64,000 nt of DNA from Bin87 sp965204905 (GTDB lineage Bacteria > Chloroflexota > Dehalococcoidia > Lucifugimonadales > UBA3495), in contig OZ242042.1 in NCBI GenBank assembly GCA_965204905.1, positions 3,100,001 to 3,164,000 of the forward strand, in the 5' to 3' direction. Below the pieces are notes generated by a model that saw only the letters and a list, made by a program, of their open reading frames with translations, searched no databases and was not told the origin of the DNA. How positions within the stretch are numbered: the first letter of the stretch is position 1; each line of letters starts with the position of its first letter. Below are positions 32,389 through 41,393 of this stretch, in pieces. A program made the position numbers and the translations under genes.

Positions 32389-33948
32389 ATGCTGCTTTCA
32401 TCCCGCCGCGTCGTCCTCCTCGCCGCCACCCTCGGCTTAACGGCATTAATTTTGGCCTGCGCCCAGCCGACGCCGGCCGCCCCATCCTCCGCTCCCCTCA
32501 CCCAGCCCCCGCCGGCCACCAACGCTCTTGCTCTTGCATCCACCCCATCCGGCGCGACCGCAACGCCTGGCATCCAGGCGCCGGCCACTCCCTATTCCCA
32601 GCAACCCTACGACCCCAACCGCACCATGTACGGCATCTGGGACGGTCTGGGACACGATACCGGCGATTCCCTGGCCGCGCTGGAAGACACCGTATTCCAC
32701 AACGACAAGTCCCAGGTTTATGTCATCCTGGAGGCGCTCAAGTTCCTCAACCTGGACGTCGCTCGTGCCGGCCTGGACACCCTCACCGAGCTGACTGGCC
32801 AGGACTTCGACTTCGACCGCCGCCGCTGGCGTGAGTTCGTCGGCGCGCGGGAGGAGGAATACGCGCCGCCGTCCGACTACGGACGCTGGAAAGTGAACGC
32901 GCTGGCGGTGATCGATCCTGATATGGCCGCCCTGCTGGAACCCGGCATCGCGCATTCCCGCGTCAACCTCACCGAGGTCGTCTGGGGCGGCGTCCAGGTG
33001 GATGGCATCCCGCCGCTGGAACACCCCCCGCACGTCCCGCCCGAGCAGGCCACCTACCTCTGGCCCGATGACCGGGTGTTTGGCGTATCCATCAACGGCG
33101 AGCATCGCGCCTACCCCCTCCGCGTGATGAACGCCCATGAGTTGGCCAACGACACCCTGGGTGGCGAACCCATCTCGCTGGTGTATTGAACCCTCTGCGG
33201 CACCGGAATCGTGTATTCCGGCATCGTCAACGGCGAGCCAACCACCTTCGGCACCTCCGGCCTGCTCTACCGCAGCAACAAGGTGATGTACGACCGGGCC
33301 ACGCGCTCCCTGTGGAACCAGTTCATCGGCGAGCCGGTGATCGGCCCGTTGGCCGATTCGGGCATCCGCCAGCCCTTCTTCCCCTCGGTGGTCACCACGT
33401 GGGGAGAATGGTGGGACGAGCATCCCGACACCACGGTCCTGGCGCAGGACACCGGCGTCTATCCCGCCGAGTTCTACGTCCCCGAGGACAACCCCCTCGC
33501 CATCTACTACAACTACTTCACCTCCGATGAGGTGATGTTCCCGGTGTGGCTCCGCGATGAGACCTTCGAGCCGAAAACCGTTGTGGTCGGCCTGTCCATC
33601 GGCGAATCCGCCAAAGCCTACACGGTGCAGGACTTGCAGGCGGCCCGCCTGGTCAACGACACGGTGGGCGGGATGAACGTGGTGGTAGTGGCATCCCCCG
33701 AATCCCGCGCCGGCCGCATCTACGAGCGCGGAGAACTGACCTTCGCGCCGGCAGACGACGATGATACCGACCTGCCTCCGACCACCCTGCTGGATGACAA
33801 TGGCGCGCGGTGGATGGTCACTGAGGAGGGACTGATAGCCGACGCCAACCCTGAGCGTCGGTTGCCTCGCATCCCCAGCATCACGTCATTCTGGTTCGGC
33901 TGGTTCCAGTACCACCCAGATACCGAGATCTACGGCCAGGACAGGTAA
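32389..33948 (+). CDS. DUF3179 lipoprotein with in-frame TGA at the CxxC motif (candidate selenoprotein)
   Basis: A 520-codon frame (519 residues plus the stop) interrupted only by TGA at 33187-33189, codon 267. The signal peptide ends in lipobox LILAC (Cys24), followed by a Pro/Ala/Thr linker. The DUF3179 domain then runs through RVFGVSINGEHRAYPLR, PISLVY-(TGA)-TLCGTG, FGTSGLLYRSN and LWNQFIGE. In this family the position of the TGA is the first Cys of a CPLC-type motif, so TGA would give U267xxC270. Downstream coding composition and domain features continue normally for over 250 codons. A bSECIS-like hairpin lies at 33203-33221. The alternative is a recent TGC-to-TGA nonsense mutation or a sequence error. 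Confidence 0.7.
33203..33221 (+). promoter_or_regulatory. bSECIS-like hairpin after the in-frame TGA
   Basis: A seven-base perfect stem CCGGAAT (33203-33209) / ATTCCGG (33215-33221) with loop CGTGT. The loop starts 20 bases after the TGA and has G as its second base. Bacterial SECIS elements typically have a stem of at least 4 pairs, a loop 16-37 bases from the UGA and a G among the first two loop bases. Confidence 0.5.
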
Positions 33949-33968
33949 CGGCGACCACGGCAGCGTCG

Positions 33969-34853
33969 CTAGTCCCACCGCACCCGCCGGCGTAGCTGCG
34001 CGCTCAGCACATCCACGGCGATCACCAGCAGCAGGTACCACACCAACAGCAGCCCAACGTCGTCGTAGTGGAACCAGGACATGCGCAGCCGGAACTCTCG
34101 GCCCAACCCGCCGGCGTTGAGGAATCCCACCACCACCGTGGTGCGGATCACCACCTCCCAGCGGTACATCAGGAAGGTCACGAACATCGGCAGCGCCTGG
34201 GGGAAGACGCCGTACAGCAGCACCTTGGGGCTGGACGCGCCCGCCGCCCGCAACGCCCGCGCCGGCGCCGGGTCCAGGTTCTCCACCACCTCAGAAGTCA
34301 ACCGACCCACGATACCCAAGTTGTGGATGCCCAACGCCAACGCTCCGGGGATGATGCCCGGAGACAGGAAGAACACGATCAGCATCGCCCACACCAGTTC
34401 CGGTACGGCTCGCGTCAGCGTGTAGAAAACCCGCACCGCCGCGTACACCACCGCGCCCGTGCGGGACGGCGCGCCGCCCAACGTGCCGTCGCTGACGTTG
34501 CGCGCCCCCGGCATCAGCAGCGCCAACGCGCCCACGCCGGCGATACCCATTGCCAGCACCGACATGGCCAGCGTGTTCAACGCCAGTTGGCCCGTTTCGC
34601 GCCATCGCGCCGCCTGGACAAACGGCGACGGACCTTCCGATCCCTTTCCAGCCAGGCTGGCCACGAACTGGCCCGCGTTCTGCCAAGTACGCTCCCGGAA
34701 CAGGTCCCCGAATCCGCTGTTCCCGTCCAGCACGATGAAAGCCCACGACGCTACGGCAAGGACGACCGCCACATACGCCGACCAGCGCAGCACGTTGACG
34801 CGCGAGCGCGGTCCGTCCGCAGCGCGAGATTGCTCGAAACCGACCCGTTCCAT
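33969..34853 (-). CDS. phnE: phosphonate-type ABC transporter permease (second PhnE)
   Basis: A 294-residue inner-membrane permease with about six transmembrane helices. It has the EAA-like loop PARALRAAGASSPKVLLYGVFPQALP near the C-terminal third, and VVGFLNAGGLG as in PhnE proteins. ATG 34853 overlaps the upstream permease stop as TGATG, so the two are translationally coupled and probably form a heterodimer. This is the last gene of the leftward phn-type operon. It runs convergently toward the DUF3179 gene. Confidence 0.88.
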   Translation of the reverse strand: MERVGFEQSRAADGPRSRVNVLRWSAYVAVVLAVASWAFIVLDGNSGFGDLFRERTWQNAGQFVASLAGKGSEGPSPFVQAARWRETGQLALNTLAMSVLAMGIAGVGALALLMPGARNVSDGTLGGAPSRTGAVVYAAVRVFYTLTRAVPELVWAMLIVFFLSPGIIPGALALGIHNLGIVGRLTSEVVENLDPAPARALRAAGASSPKVLLYGVFPQALPMFVTFLMYRWEVVIRTTVVVGFLNAGGLGREFRLRMSWFHYDDVGLLLVWYLLLVIAVDVLSAQLRRRVRWD

Positions 34854-35668
34854 CAGTACGCCATGCTCCGACGCACGCGGCTGCTCCACCAGTCAACCAC
34901 CACCACCAGCCCCACCAGGAAAATCAGCAGCGTCCAAACCTGCCGGAACAGCAGGTCGGCCAACGACAGCTCAATCTGAAAACCGATGCCGTCAATGCCG
35001 ACGAAACTCATGATGGCGGCGGCGCGGATGCCGCATTCCAGCCGGTAGAAGGTATAACTCAGCAGGTCGGGCAGCGCCATCGGGATGTAGCCGTACAGCA
35101 ATACCCGCACCGGTGACGCTCCGGTGGTGCGCAGCGCGGCTACCGGCTCGGCAGGAACATCCTGCAACTGTTCCGCGTAGATGCGCCCCAGGATTCCGGC
35201 GTAGGGGATGGCCATGGCCAGGATCGCCGCCATCGGAGATAACCCGACCGCCGCAACGAACAACAGCGCCCACACCAGCTCATGCACCGACCGCATCGCC
35301 GCCAGCAGGAACCGCACCGATACCATCATGGACCAGCGCCGCGCTCCCACTCCGTCCGTCGATGGCGCCAACACTCCCGACGCCAACACGCCCAGGGGCA
35401 GCCCAAGCGCCACCGCCAGCGACATTCCCGCCACGGCGTAGGCCAGCGTGTGCCAGCTTGCTACCACGCAGATGCGCAGAAACTCCGGCGACAGCTCCGG
35501 CGGGAACAGGGCCAGCAGCACCTTCAACGCCGCCGCGCCGCCTCCGGTATGCGCGATGGGCTGCTGCCAATCCACCCGCGACAGGCTCCAGGCCAGCGCG
35601 AACACTATCCCCAGCGTCAGCAGGCGCGGTCCGGTGAGCCAAGTTTGCAGCCGCGTCGGTGGTCGCAA
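34853..35668 (-). CDS. phnE: phosphonate-type ABC transporter permease (first PhnE)
   Basis: A 271-residue permease. The docking loop VAALRTTGASPVRVLLYGYIPMALP is followed by ECGIRAAAIMSFVGIDGIGFQ, typical of PhnE. It starts with TTG 35668, with GGAG seven bases upstream. The broken protease copy ends 13 bases before it, so an inserted cassette separates it from phnC. Confidence 0.88.
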   Translation of the reverse strand: MRPPTRLQTWLTGPRLLTLGIVFALAWSLSRVDWQQPIAHTGGGAAALKVLLALFPPELSPEFLRICVVASWHTLAYAVAGMSLAVALGLPLGVLASGVLAPSTDGVGARRWSMMVSVRFLLAAMRSVHELVWALLFVAAVGLSPMAAILAMAIPYAGILGRIYAEQLQDVPAEPVAALRTTGASPVRVLLYGYIPMALPDLLSYTFYRLECGIRAAAIMSFVGIDGIGFQIELSLADLLFRQVWTLLIFLVGLVVVVDWWSSRVRRSMAY

Positions 35669-35681
35669 AACACCGCTCCGG

Positions 35682-35913
35682 TCAAGGCGCGGCGGATAGT
35701 TCGGTGATGGTCACGCTGCCGCCGGGAATGGCGTCAATGTTGACGTTACTGCCCTGTAGCAGTCCCATCCCGATGAGGTTGTCAGTCTCCAGGCTCACCA
35801 CGTCAACCTCACGGAGCCGGCCATGCCAAAAAATGCTCGCCGGTGTCATCATCACCAAGGACGGTAAGAGTTAGCCAGCCTTCCAGGGCATCGTTGACAA
35901 TGCCATATTGCAT
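35682..35913 (-). pseudogene. decayed clan AA aspartic protease
   Basis: The ATG (35911-35913) overlaps the TAA of the upstream small gene as TAATG. The N-terminal piece reads MQYGIVNDALEGWLTLTVLG and stops after 34 codons. In another frame, the downstream piece reads FWHGRLREVDVV, then LIGMGLLQGSNVNID and GGSVTITEL, aligning with the C-terminal half of the intact protease at 24361-24747. About 50 residues, including the D-T-G-F catalytic segment, are missing between the two pieces and the frame is shifted. It ends at TGA 35682-35684. Confidence 0.75.
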
Positions 35914-36227
35914 TACTCTGCTGCCTTCGCTCGGCGTATGGGACCTCGGAAACGTATGACGTGGGTCTTGTGCCGGTGCATGGTGTGAATCACCGCGTCA
36001 GGGCGACGTGTACGCAACTTGCTCCCAGCGGTAGCCTGGTTTTCGTGGATTTCGTAGTCTCCGGTGAGGATGTCGATTTTCACGTACTTGTCCTCGTCCT
36101 CTGGCCCAATCAGATGGCGGATTTCCGCTTCGTAGATTTTTTCCGCTTTGCGCTTCTTCTCTTCGTACCAGCGCATCTTCTCTTCTTCGGAGAGGGTATC
36201 GTATTGGATTTTATCGTCCGTCGTCAT
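35913..36227 (-). CDS. small partner protein, second copy of the protease cassette
   Basis: A 104-residue homolog of the protein at 24764-25024. It has a charged helical N-terminal half (EEEKMRWYEEKKRKAEKIYE), then KYVKIDILTGDYEIHEN and RRPDAVIHTM. GGAGG precedes ATG 36227 by eight bases. It is still intact although its protease partner is broken. It sits between phnC and phnE, an unusual place that suggests insertion of the pair into the operon. Confidence 0.7.
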   Translation of the reverse strand: MTTDDKIQYDTLSEEEKMRWYEEKKRKAEKIYEAEIRHLIGPEDEDKYVKIDILTGDYEIHENQATAGSKLRTRRPDAVIHTMHRHKTHVIRFRGPIRRAKAAE

Positions 36228-36280
36228 CGCTTTCGCCTCCGTTCGTCCTGCTCCCGGCAATCATAGCACGCAGCGTTGCA

Positions 36281-37144
36281 TTACCCGTCCCGCGCCGCCA
36301 ACCCCGCCAGCGGTTCGATGTCGTCCGTATCATCCCTCAGGTCGTACAACTCATCCAGCACGGCGTCATTGAGTTCGCTCGCCGGCAGGTCGAATTGCAC
36401 GCGGCTCTCGCGCAGGCCGATCACCCGCGTGAAATGCCGGCGGATGAGCGACGCGGTATGCAGGCTCGCGACCAGGGCGCGCCGGCTGTCCTCACCATCG
36501 CCGTTCCAGGCAACCAGCCCCACCAGCAACTCCATCACTTCCTCGGCCCGCGCCGGATCCAGCGACGCCACGGGTTCGTCAGCGAGAATCACCAGCGGCG
36601 ACTGCATCATCATGCGTGCGATGGCAACCCGCTGCTGCTCGCCGCCGGAAAGATGTCCTGGCCGCTCGTTGATCTTGTCCGCGATGCCTACCCGCGCCAA
36701 CGCCTGTTGCGCGGCGCGGCGCTCCATGGGCCAGACCAGCGAAAGTATCGAGCGTGCGAGACTCCAGTGGCCTAACCGTCCGGCCAACACGTTGTGCAGC
36801 ACCGGCAAATGAGGCACCAAATCAAAACGCTGGCTCACGATGCCCACCAACGAGGCCAGTTCGCTACCGGGTTTCAGGCCGGCGGGAGACTTGCCGTTAA
36901 TCGATACGGTGTGCGCACCCTCGTCTGGCACCAGGGCGCCGGACAGCAGACGCAGCAGCGTGGTCTTGCCGCTTCCTGAGGGGCCGACCAGCGCCACCCG
37001 CTCGCCGGCGTGGATGGCCAGGCTCAGCGGCGCAAGGCCCCGGTTCGTTCCATAAACCTTTGACGCGCTATCAATCGCTACCAGCGGCTTGGCTACACCA
37101 AACTGCTCATCGGCCCGCCGCAGGCGGACACCAGTTTCAGTCAT
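36281..37144 (-). CDS. phnC: phosphonate-type ABC transporter ATP-binding protein
   Basis: A 287-residue ATPase. It has Walker A GPSGSGKT at 54-61, Q-loop GIVSQRFDLVPHLPVLHNVLAGRLG (PhnC-like), LSGGEQQRVAIAR and Walker B ILADEPVASLD. Its ATG overlaps the phnD stop as ATGA. The C-terminal 25 residues are acidic and extend past the usual PhnC end. Substrate class (phosphonate, phosphite or phosphate ester) cannot be decided. Confidence 0.9.
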   Translation of the reverse strand: MTETGVRLRRADEQFGVAKPLVAIDSASKVYGTNRGLAPLSLAIHAGERVALVGPSGSGKTTLLRLLSGALVPDEGAHTVSINGKSPAGLKPGSELASLVGIVSQRFDLVPHLPVLHNVLAGRLGHWSLARSILSLVWPMERRAAQQALARVGIADKINERPGHLSGGEQQRVAIARMMMQSPLVILADEPVASLDPARAEEVMELLVGLVAWNGDGEDSRRALVASLHTASLIRRHFTRVIGLRESRVQFDLPASELNDAVLDELYDLRDDTDDIEPLAGLAARDG

Positions 37145-38049
37145 TGAATTATGTCCAGTTCCCTGGCCACGCTCTCAATCGCCTGGTAGTTTGCGTTCTC
37201 CGTGGGGATGAACTGTTCGGTGCTGAACAGTTCCAGAATCTCGCCGTGCTCTTGCGTATTGAGCGCCAGCAGGGCTGCCTGCACCCGGTCGGTGAATCCG
37301 TCGCCGTACACTTCGTCCAAATCCGCCCGCGCCGTCCAGTTGTAGTTGAAATAGTTGGGTGTGGTGTCCAGCTCGCGCACCTGGGCGGGGTCGGCATTGC
37401 CCTCCGTCACTGCTCGCTCCCACACGTCCTCGGCCAGCGCGCCCACATCGTAGGAACCGGCCGCCACCAACTGCCAGGTTTTGTCGTGAGAACCGGAAAA
37501 TCCCGGTGGTGTGCGGAAATCGTCGGCGACGTTAATACCAGCCTCGCCCAGGAAATACCGCGGCATCAGATGGCCGGAGGTAGAGCTCTCACTGCCGAAG
37601 GTGATGGTCAGGTCGCCGGTCTTGCCAACCAGATCATCCAGACTGTTCAGGTCAGCGAACTCGTCGCCTCCCCGCACGACGTACTTGGAGTGAAACTCGG
37701 CATCGTGGGCCCGCTGGACGATAGCCCGGGCCCCGGGGTTCTGCATCCGGGCCTGCACCCCGGTCAGCGCGCCGAAGAACGCCAGCTGCACGTCGTTCTG
37801 GCTGAACGCCGTCACCACTGCCGAATAGGACACGCTCGGAACGTATTCCACCGGAACATCCAGTTCTTTCGACAGGTAATCGGCGAAAATTTCATAGCGC
37901 CGCGCCAGGCGTTGGGCGTCCTGGTCGGGTATGCCGCCAACCCGCAGCGTCGGAGTCTCCTCCTGGGTGCACGCCATGGTCAGCAAGGCCACGAAAACCG
38001 CCACCATGGAGACCATCAGGAACCGAACGGATATTGACAATGAGCGCAT
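37141..38049 (-). CDS. phnD: phosphonate/phosphite-type substrate-binding lipoprotein
   Basis: A 302-residue PhnD/PtxB-family binding protein. A signal peptide with lipobox-like LTMAC (Cys27) is followed by the mature domain with LRVGGIPDQDAQRL, VEYVPSVSYSAVVTAF, then QLAFFGALTGVQA and TFGSESSTSGHLMPRYFL, the conserved ligand-pocket segment with Ser/Thr residues. It is the first gene of the operon and binds the ligand outside the membrane. No C-P lyase or phosphonatase gene lies in the window. Confidence 0.9.
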   Translation of the reverse strand: MRSLSISVRFLMVSMVAVFVALLTMACTQEETPTLRVGGIPDQDAQRLARRYEIFADYLSKELDVPVEYVPSVSYSAVVTAFSQNDVQLAFFGALTGVQARMQNPGARAIVQRAHDAEFHSKYVVRGGDEFADLNSLDDLVGKTGDLTITFGSESSTSGHLMPRYFLGEAGINVADDFRTPPGFSGSHDKTWQLVAAGSYDVGALAEDVWERAVTEGNADPAQVRELDTTPNYFNYNWTARADLDEVYGDGFTDRVQAALLALNTQEHGEILELFSTEQFIPTENANYQAIESVARELDIIQ

Positions 38050-38238
38050 AGACTTTCCTTTTGTATCGCGCAGGGCAAATAAACTGGCAGGATAGTATCA
38101 ACGCTTCCCTTGCCGGTCAACATCACAAAGTCATCGCAACTGTTCAGATCCCGTAGTACAATTTCTGCTGCATGACGTCGCGGTTACGCGACGTTCCCTC
38201 TCCGGTTCGTTCCGGAAACCGCACAAGGAGACCTCACC

Positions 38239-39657
38239 ATGAAGATGTACATTTGCGGCCAGTGGGTTGACCGCGATGCCAAGATGCCCGTCATCAATCC
38301 CTTCGACCAGAGCGCCTTCGACACCGTCCCGCGTGGCACTGCCGCCGATGTCGAAGCCGCCATCGCCAGCGCCGTCCGTGGCGCCGCCGTGATGGCCAAG
38401 CTACCGGCTCATCGCCGCTATTCCATCCTCAAGCGCGCCGCCGACCTCATGGACGAACGCGCCGATGATCTCGCCGAGACCATTACCCGCGAGGAAGGCA
38501 AGGTCATCGCCGAGGGCCGCGGCGAAGTCCAGCGCGCCATCCAGACCATTACCCTCTCCGCCGAGGAAGCCAAGCGGCTCCACGGCGAAACCGTCCCGCT
38601 GGACGCCGCCCCCGGCGTCGTCAGCCAGTTCGGTTTCACCATCCGCGTGCCCGTGGGCATCGTCGCCGCCATCGCCCCCTTCAACTTCCCGCTGAACCTC
38701 GTCTGCCACAAGGTCGGGCCCGCGCTCGCCGCCGGCAACGCCGTCATCCTCAAGCCCGCCGGCGACACCCCATTGTCCGCCCTCAAACTCACCGAGATCC
38801 TGCTCGAAGCCGGCCTGCCGGAAGAGGCCATCCAGACCATCACCGGCTCCGGCGCGGAGATCGGCGACGCCATCACCGGCTCGCCCGACGTGCGCAAGAT
38901 CACCTTCACCGGCAGCATGGAAGTCGGCGACCAGATCTGCCGCAACGCTGGCATCAAGAAGGTCACCATGGAGCTGGGCTCCAACAGCCCGCTTATCATC
39001 ATGTCCGACGCCGACATTGAGAAGGTCGCCGCCGCCACTGTCGCCAGCGGCTTCGCCAACGCCGGCCAGGTCTGCATCTCCACTCAGCGCGTCTTCGCCG
39101 CCCGCACCATCTACGCCGACCTGCTCGACGCGCTGGTCAAGCCCACCCAGGAATTCAGCGTGGGCAACCCCTTCGACGAGGACGTCAAGATGGGCCCCAT
39201 GATCCGCCAGACCGACGCCGAGCGCGTCGAAAGCTGGATCGCTGAGGCCGTGGGCCAGGGCGCCCGCGTCATCGCCGGCGGTGGACGCGAAGGCACCATG
39301 CACACCGCCACCGTCGTCGCCGACGCTCGCCCCGAGATGCTCATCTCCCGCGAGGAACTCTTCGGCCCCGCCGTCGCCGTCAGCGCCTTCGACGACATCG
39401 ACGACGCCATCGCCAAGGCCAACGACACCCGCTTCGGCCTCTCCGCCGGCATCTTCACCCAGAACGTCGATTGGGCCATGAAGTTCGCCCAGGAAGTCCA
39501 CTCGGGCAACCTGCACATCAACTCCTCGCCCCAGTGGCGCGCCGACGTCATGCCCTACGGCGGCCTCAAGGACAGCGGCATGGGCAAGGAAGGCCCCGCC
39601 TACGCCATCGAGGAAATGTCCGAACTCAAAATGGTCGTCTTCCACATGGGCGGCTAA
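38239..39657 (+). CDS. NAD(P)-dependent aldehyde dehydrogenase
   Basis: A 472-residue ALDH that oxidises an aldehyde to the acid. Catalytic Cys279 lies in NAGQVCISTQR and general base Glu245 in MELGSNSP. NAD-site residues include APFNFPLN, KPAGDTP and FTGSMEVG. C-terminal EELFGPAVAV completes the fold. The pattern is closest to the broad lactaldehyde/succinate-semialdehyde/sulfoacetaldehyde group; substrate undetermined. AAGGAG precedes the ATG. Codon use is very strongly C-biased, which also creates a long antisense open frame with no meaning. Confidence 0.92.
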   Translation: MKMYICGQWVDRDAKMPVINPFDQSAFDTVPRGTAADVEAAIASAVRGAAVMAKLPAHRRYSILKRAADLMDERADDLAETITREEGKVIAEGRGEVQRAIQTITLSAEEAKRLHGETVPLDAAPGVVSQFGFTIRVPVGIVAAIAPFNFPLNLVCHKVGPALAAGNAVILKPAGDTPLSALKLTEILLEAGLPEEAIQTITGSGAEIGDAITGSPDVRKITFTGSMEVGDQICRNAGIKKVTMELGSNSPLIIMSDADIEKVAAATVASGFANAGQVCISTQRVFAARTIYADLLDALVKPTQEFSVGNPFDEDVKMGPMIRQTDAERVESWIAEAVGQGARVIAGGGREGTMHTATVVADARPEMLISREELFGPAVAVSAFDDIDDAIAKANDTRFGLSAGIFTQNVDWAMKFAQEVHSGNLHINSSPQWRADVMPYGGLKDSGMGKEGPAYAIEEMSELKMVVFHMGG

Positions 39658-39664
39658 TCCAGCC

Positions 39665-39701
39665 TGTCATTGCGAGGAGCGATAGCGACGCGGCAATCTC
39701 G
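39665..39701. repeat. TGTCATTGCGAG-type repeat
   Basis: TGTCATTGCGAGGAGCGATA then GCGACGCGGCAATCTCG, the same family as at 20516. Confidence 0.65.
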
Positions 39702-39733
39702 TAGCCTTTGCACTCACCGGAATCCAGAACCTA

Positions 39734-39824
39734 GCGGGGGCGAATAGTCATTCGCCCCTACCCATTGCCCAAACTAACGCTCGCTACGCTCCATCCACGT
39801 AGGGGCAACCCTCGTGGTTGCCCT
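39734..39824. repeat. two GTAGGGGC-type palindromes
   Basis: GGGGGCGAATAG / TCATTCGCCCC(TAC) at about 39735-39761, and GTAGGGGCAACC / GGTTGCCCTCG at 39799-39824. They fill the gap before the PIG-L gene. Confidence 0.6.
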
Positions 39825-39859
39825 CGCACCCCTTATCATACAACCAACGGAGTTTCACC

Positions 39860-40672
39860 ATGACCAGCCGACCCCATGGCATCGATGGCTGGGGCTACCC
39901 CAACCAGGAATACGCTCCCGAACCCTACGTGATGGAACAGGCGCCACGCTGCGCCCTGGTGGTAACGCCCCATCCCGATGACGCCGAGGGCGGCTGCGGC
40001 GCGACCATGGCCAAGTGGATCACGCAGTCGGGCACCAAGGTGGTGATCCTGATGTGTACCAACGGCAACAAGGGCACCGGCGACCGTTCCTTCACGCCGG
40101 AGGGGCTGGCGGCCACCCGTGAGATTGAGCAGCAGAACGCCGCCAGGGTCCTGGGAGTTTCCGAAGTGGTGTTTCTGCGGTATGGCGACGGTGAGCTGGA
40201 GGACACTCACAAGTACCGGGGCGAGGTGGTGCGTCAGATCCGTCGGCACAAGCCGGAGGTCGTGTTCGGAATCGACCCCTATCGCGTAACTTCTCACACC
40301 CACCGGGACCACCGCAACAGCGGCCAGGCCGCCCTGGACGCGGCATTCACCTACGCCTGGAGCTGGCTGGACTTCCCCGAGCAGATTGCCGCCGAGGGCC
40401 TGGAGCCCCACCAGGTGCGGGAGGCCCTGCTCTGGGGTTCCGAACGGCCCGACACCTTCATCTCCATCAACGAGCAGCACATTCTTATGAAGGCCGCCGC
40501 CCTCAGCCAGCACGCGTCGCAGATCAGCGCGCGCACCGCATCCCAGCGCTTGGAGCGAATGACCGAGGGCTGCCGGCTTCAGGGCGAACGCTGCGGGGTC
40601 CCCTTCGCCGAGGGCTTCCGCCGCATCCAGTTCAACCTGGGCACCGACGAATGGTGGCTGCTGAACCGTTAG
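39860..40672 (+). CDS. PIG-L/LmbE-family deacetylase
   Basis: A 270-residue zinc-dependent N-deacetylase. Metal ligands are in VVTPHPDDAEGG (His38, Asp41) and THRDH (His148, Asp150, His151). The family removes N-acetyl groups from GlcNAc-type sugars or related conjugates (MshB, BshB, LmbE). Start ATG 39860 follows CGGAG. The C-terminal domain continues to a normal length. No mycothiol or bacillithiol genes lie nearby, so the substrate is open. Confidence 0.88.
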   Translation: MTSRPHGIDGWGYPNQEYAPEPYVMEQAPRCALVVTPHPDDAEGGCGATMAKWITQSGTKVVILMCTNGNKGTGDRSFTPEGLAATREIEQQNAARVLGVSEVVFLRYGDGELEDTHKYRGEVVRQIRRHKPEVVFGIDPYRVTSHTHRDHRNSGQAALDAAFTYAWSWLDFPEQIAAEGLEPHQVREALLWGSERPDTFISINEQHILMKAAALSQHASQISARTASQRLERMTEGCRLQGERCGVPFAEGFRRIQFNLGTDEWWLLNR

Positions 40673-40710
40673 CCTGCCGTCTGGCTCGTAATGGATGAAA
40701 TGAGAGATTG

Positions 40711-41259
40711 ATGACAATTCCCGACGACGACATACTCGAAAGGGGCCGTCATCCGGTCACCTACCTGCGCTATAGTGCTGCGCGGGAGGAGTTACAAACT
40801 TACGCCCTGCGTGTTGCTTCGGACGTTGGCTACGATGAAGCGCGCGCCCTTCGCCTCAGTGAGTTGGCGACGCTGGTTCGTGCCACCGATACAAGCGACT
40901 TATCCGAGGAGGATGTGCGCCGGTTCTTGCAGATGGACTTAGCGCTCGAGGTCACCGGCGAGGATGGCTATATCCGCTACGTCGCTGTTGAAATCGCATT
41001 CTATGCCGAGCAAAGTGGCGTAGATCGCGCCGTGGCTAATGCTCGGCTCTTGGAGCGGTGCACTGGTCGTCCTACCTACGCTTGCATCGCAGTCGGCCGG
41101 GATTACCGGGACCTTCCACCAGCCGCCCTAGCCTACGACTATCCTGTCTTGCTGGATACCGTCTCCGGCGTACAGATCTATTTACACCAATTGAATGAGC
41201 GCAATTTAGAAAGAGCTATGGCCGAAAGACGTTATGAGCGGAGGCAATACGGGTATTGA
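40711..41259 (+). CDS. hypothetical protein, possible nuclease-fold domain
   Basis: A 182-residue protein. The N-terminal part is helical with VASDVGYDEARALRLSEL. Residues about 80-140 read DLALEVTGEDGYIRYVAVEIAFYA, then NARLLERCTGRPTYACIAVG, which recalls degenerate PD-(D/E)xK-like domains found in several uncharacterised families. The start is ATG 40711 after GAGAG. It ends 135 bases before the GIY-YIG gene on the same strand. The function is not assigned. Confidence 0.5.
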   Translation: MTIPDDDILERGRHPVTYLRYSAAREELQTYALRVASDVGYDEARALRLSELATLVRATDTSDLSEEDVRRFLQMDLALEVTGEDGYIRYVAVEIAFYAEQSGVDRAVANARLLERCTGRPTYACIAVGRDYRDLPPAALAYDYPVLLDTVSGVQIYLHQLNERNLERAMAERRYERRQYGY

Positions 41260-41393
41260 GCCGCGTTGACTGACTTGAAGTACAAACGCAAGGTGTACGG
41301 CTATTGAACCTAGAACGCTAACTTGTTACGATCTTGACCACCAAGGCAGCTAGGCATAGCAGTGGCAATCGCAAAGCAATTCACCGAGGTTCC

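Noticed and set aside
38401..39645. A 414-codon open frame antisense to the aldehyde dehydrogenase gene
   Set aside because: A direct consequence of extreme C-ending codon use in the dehydrogenase; product composition is not protein-like.
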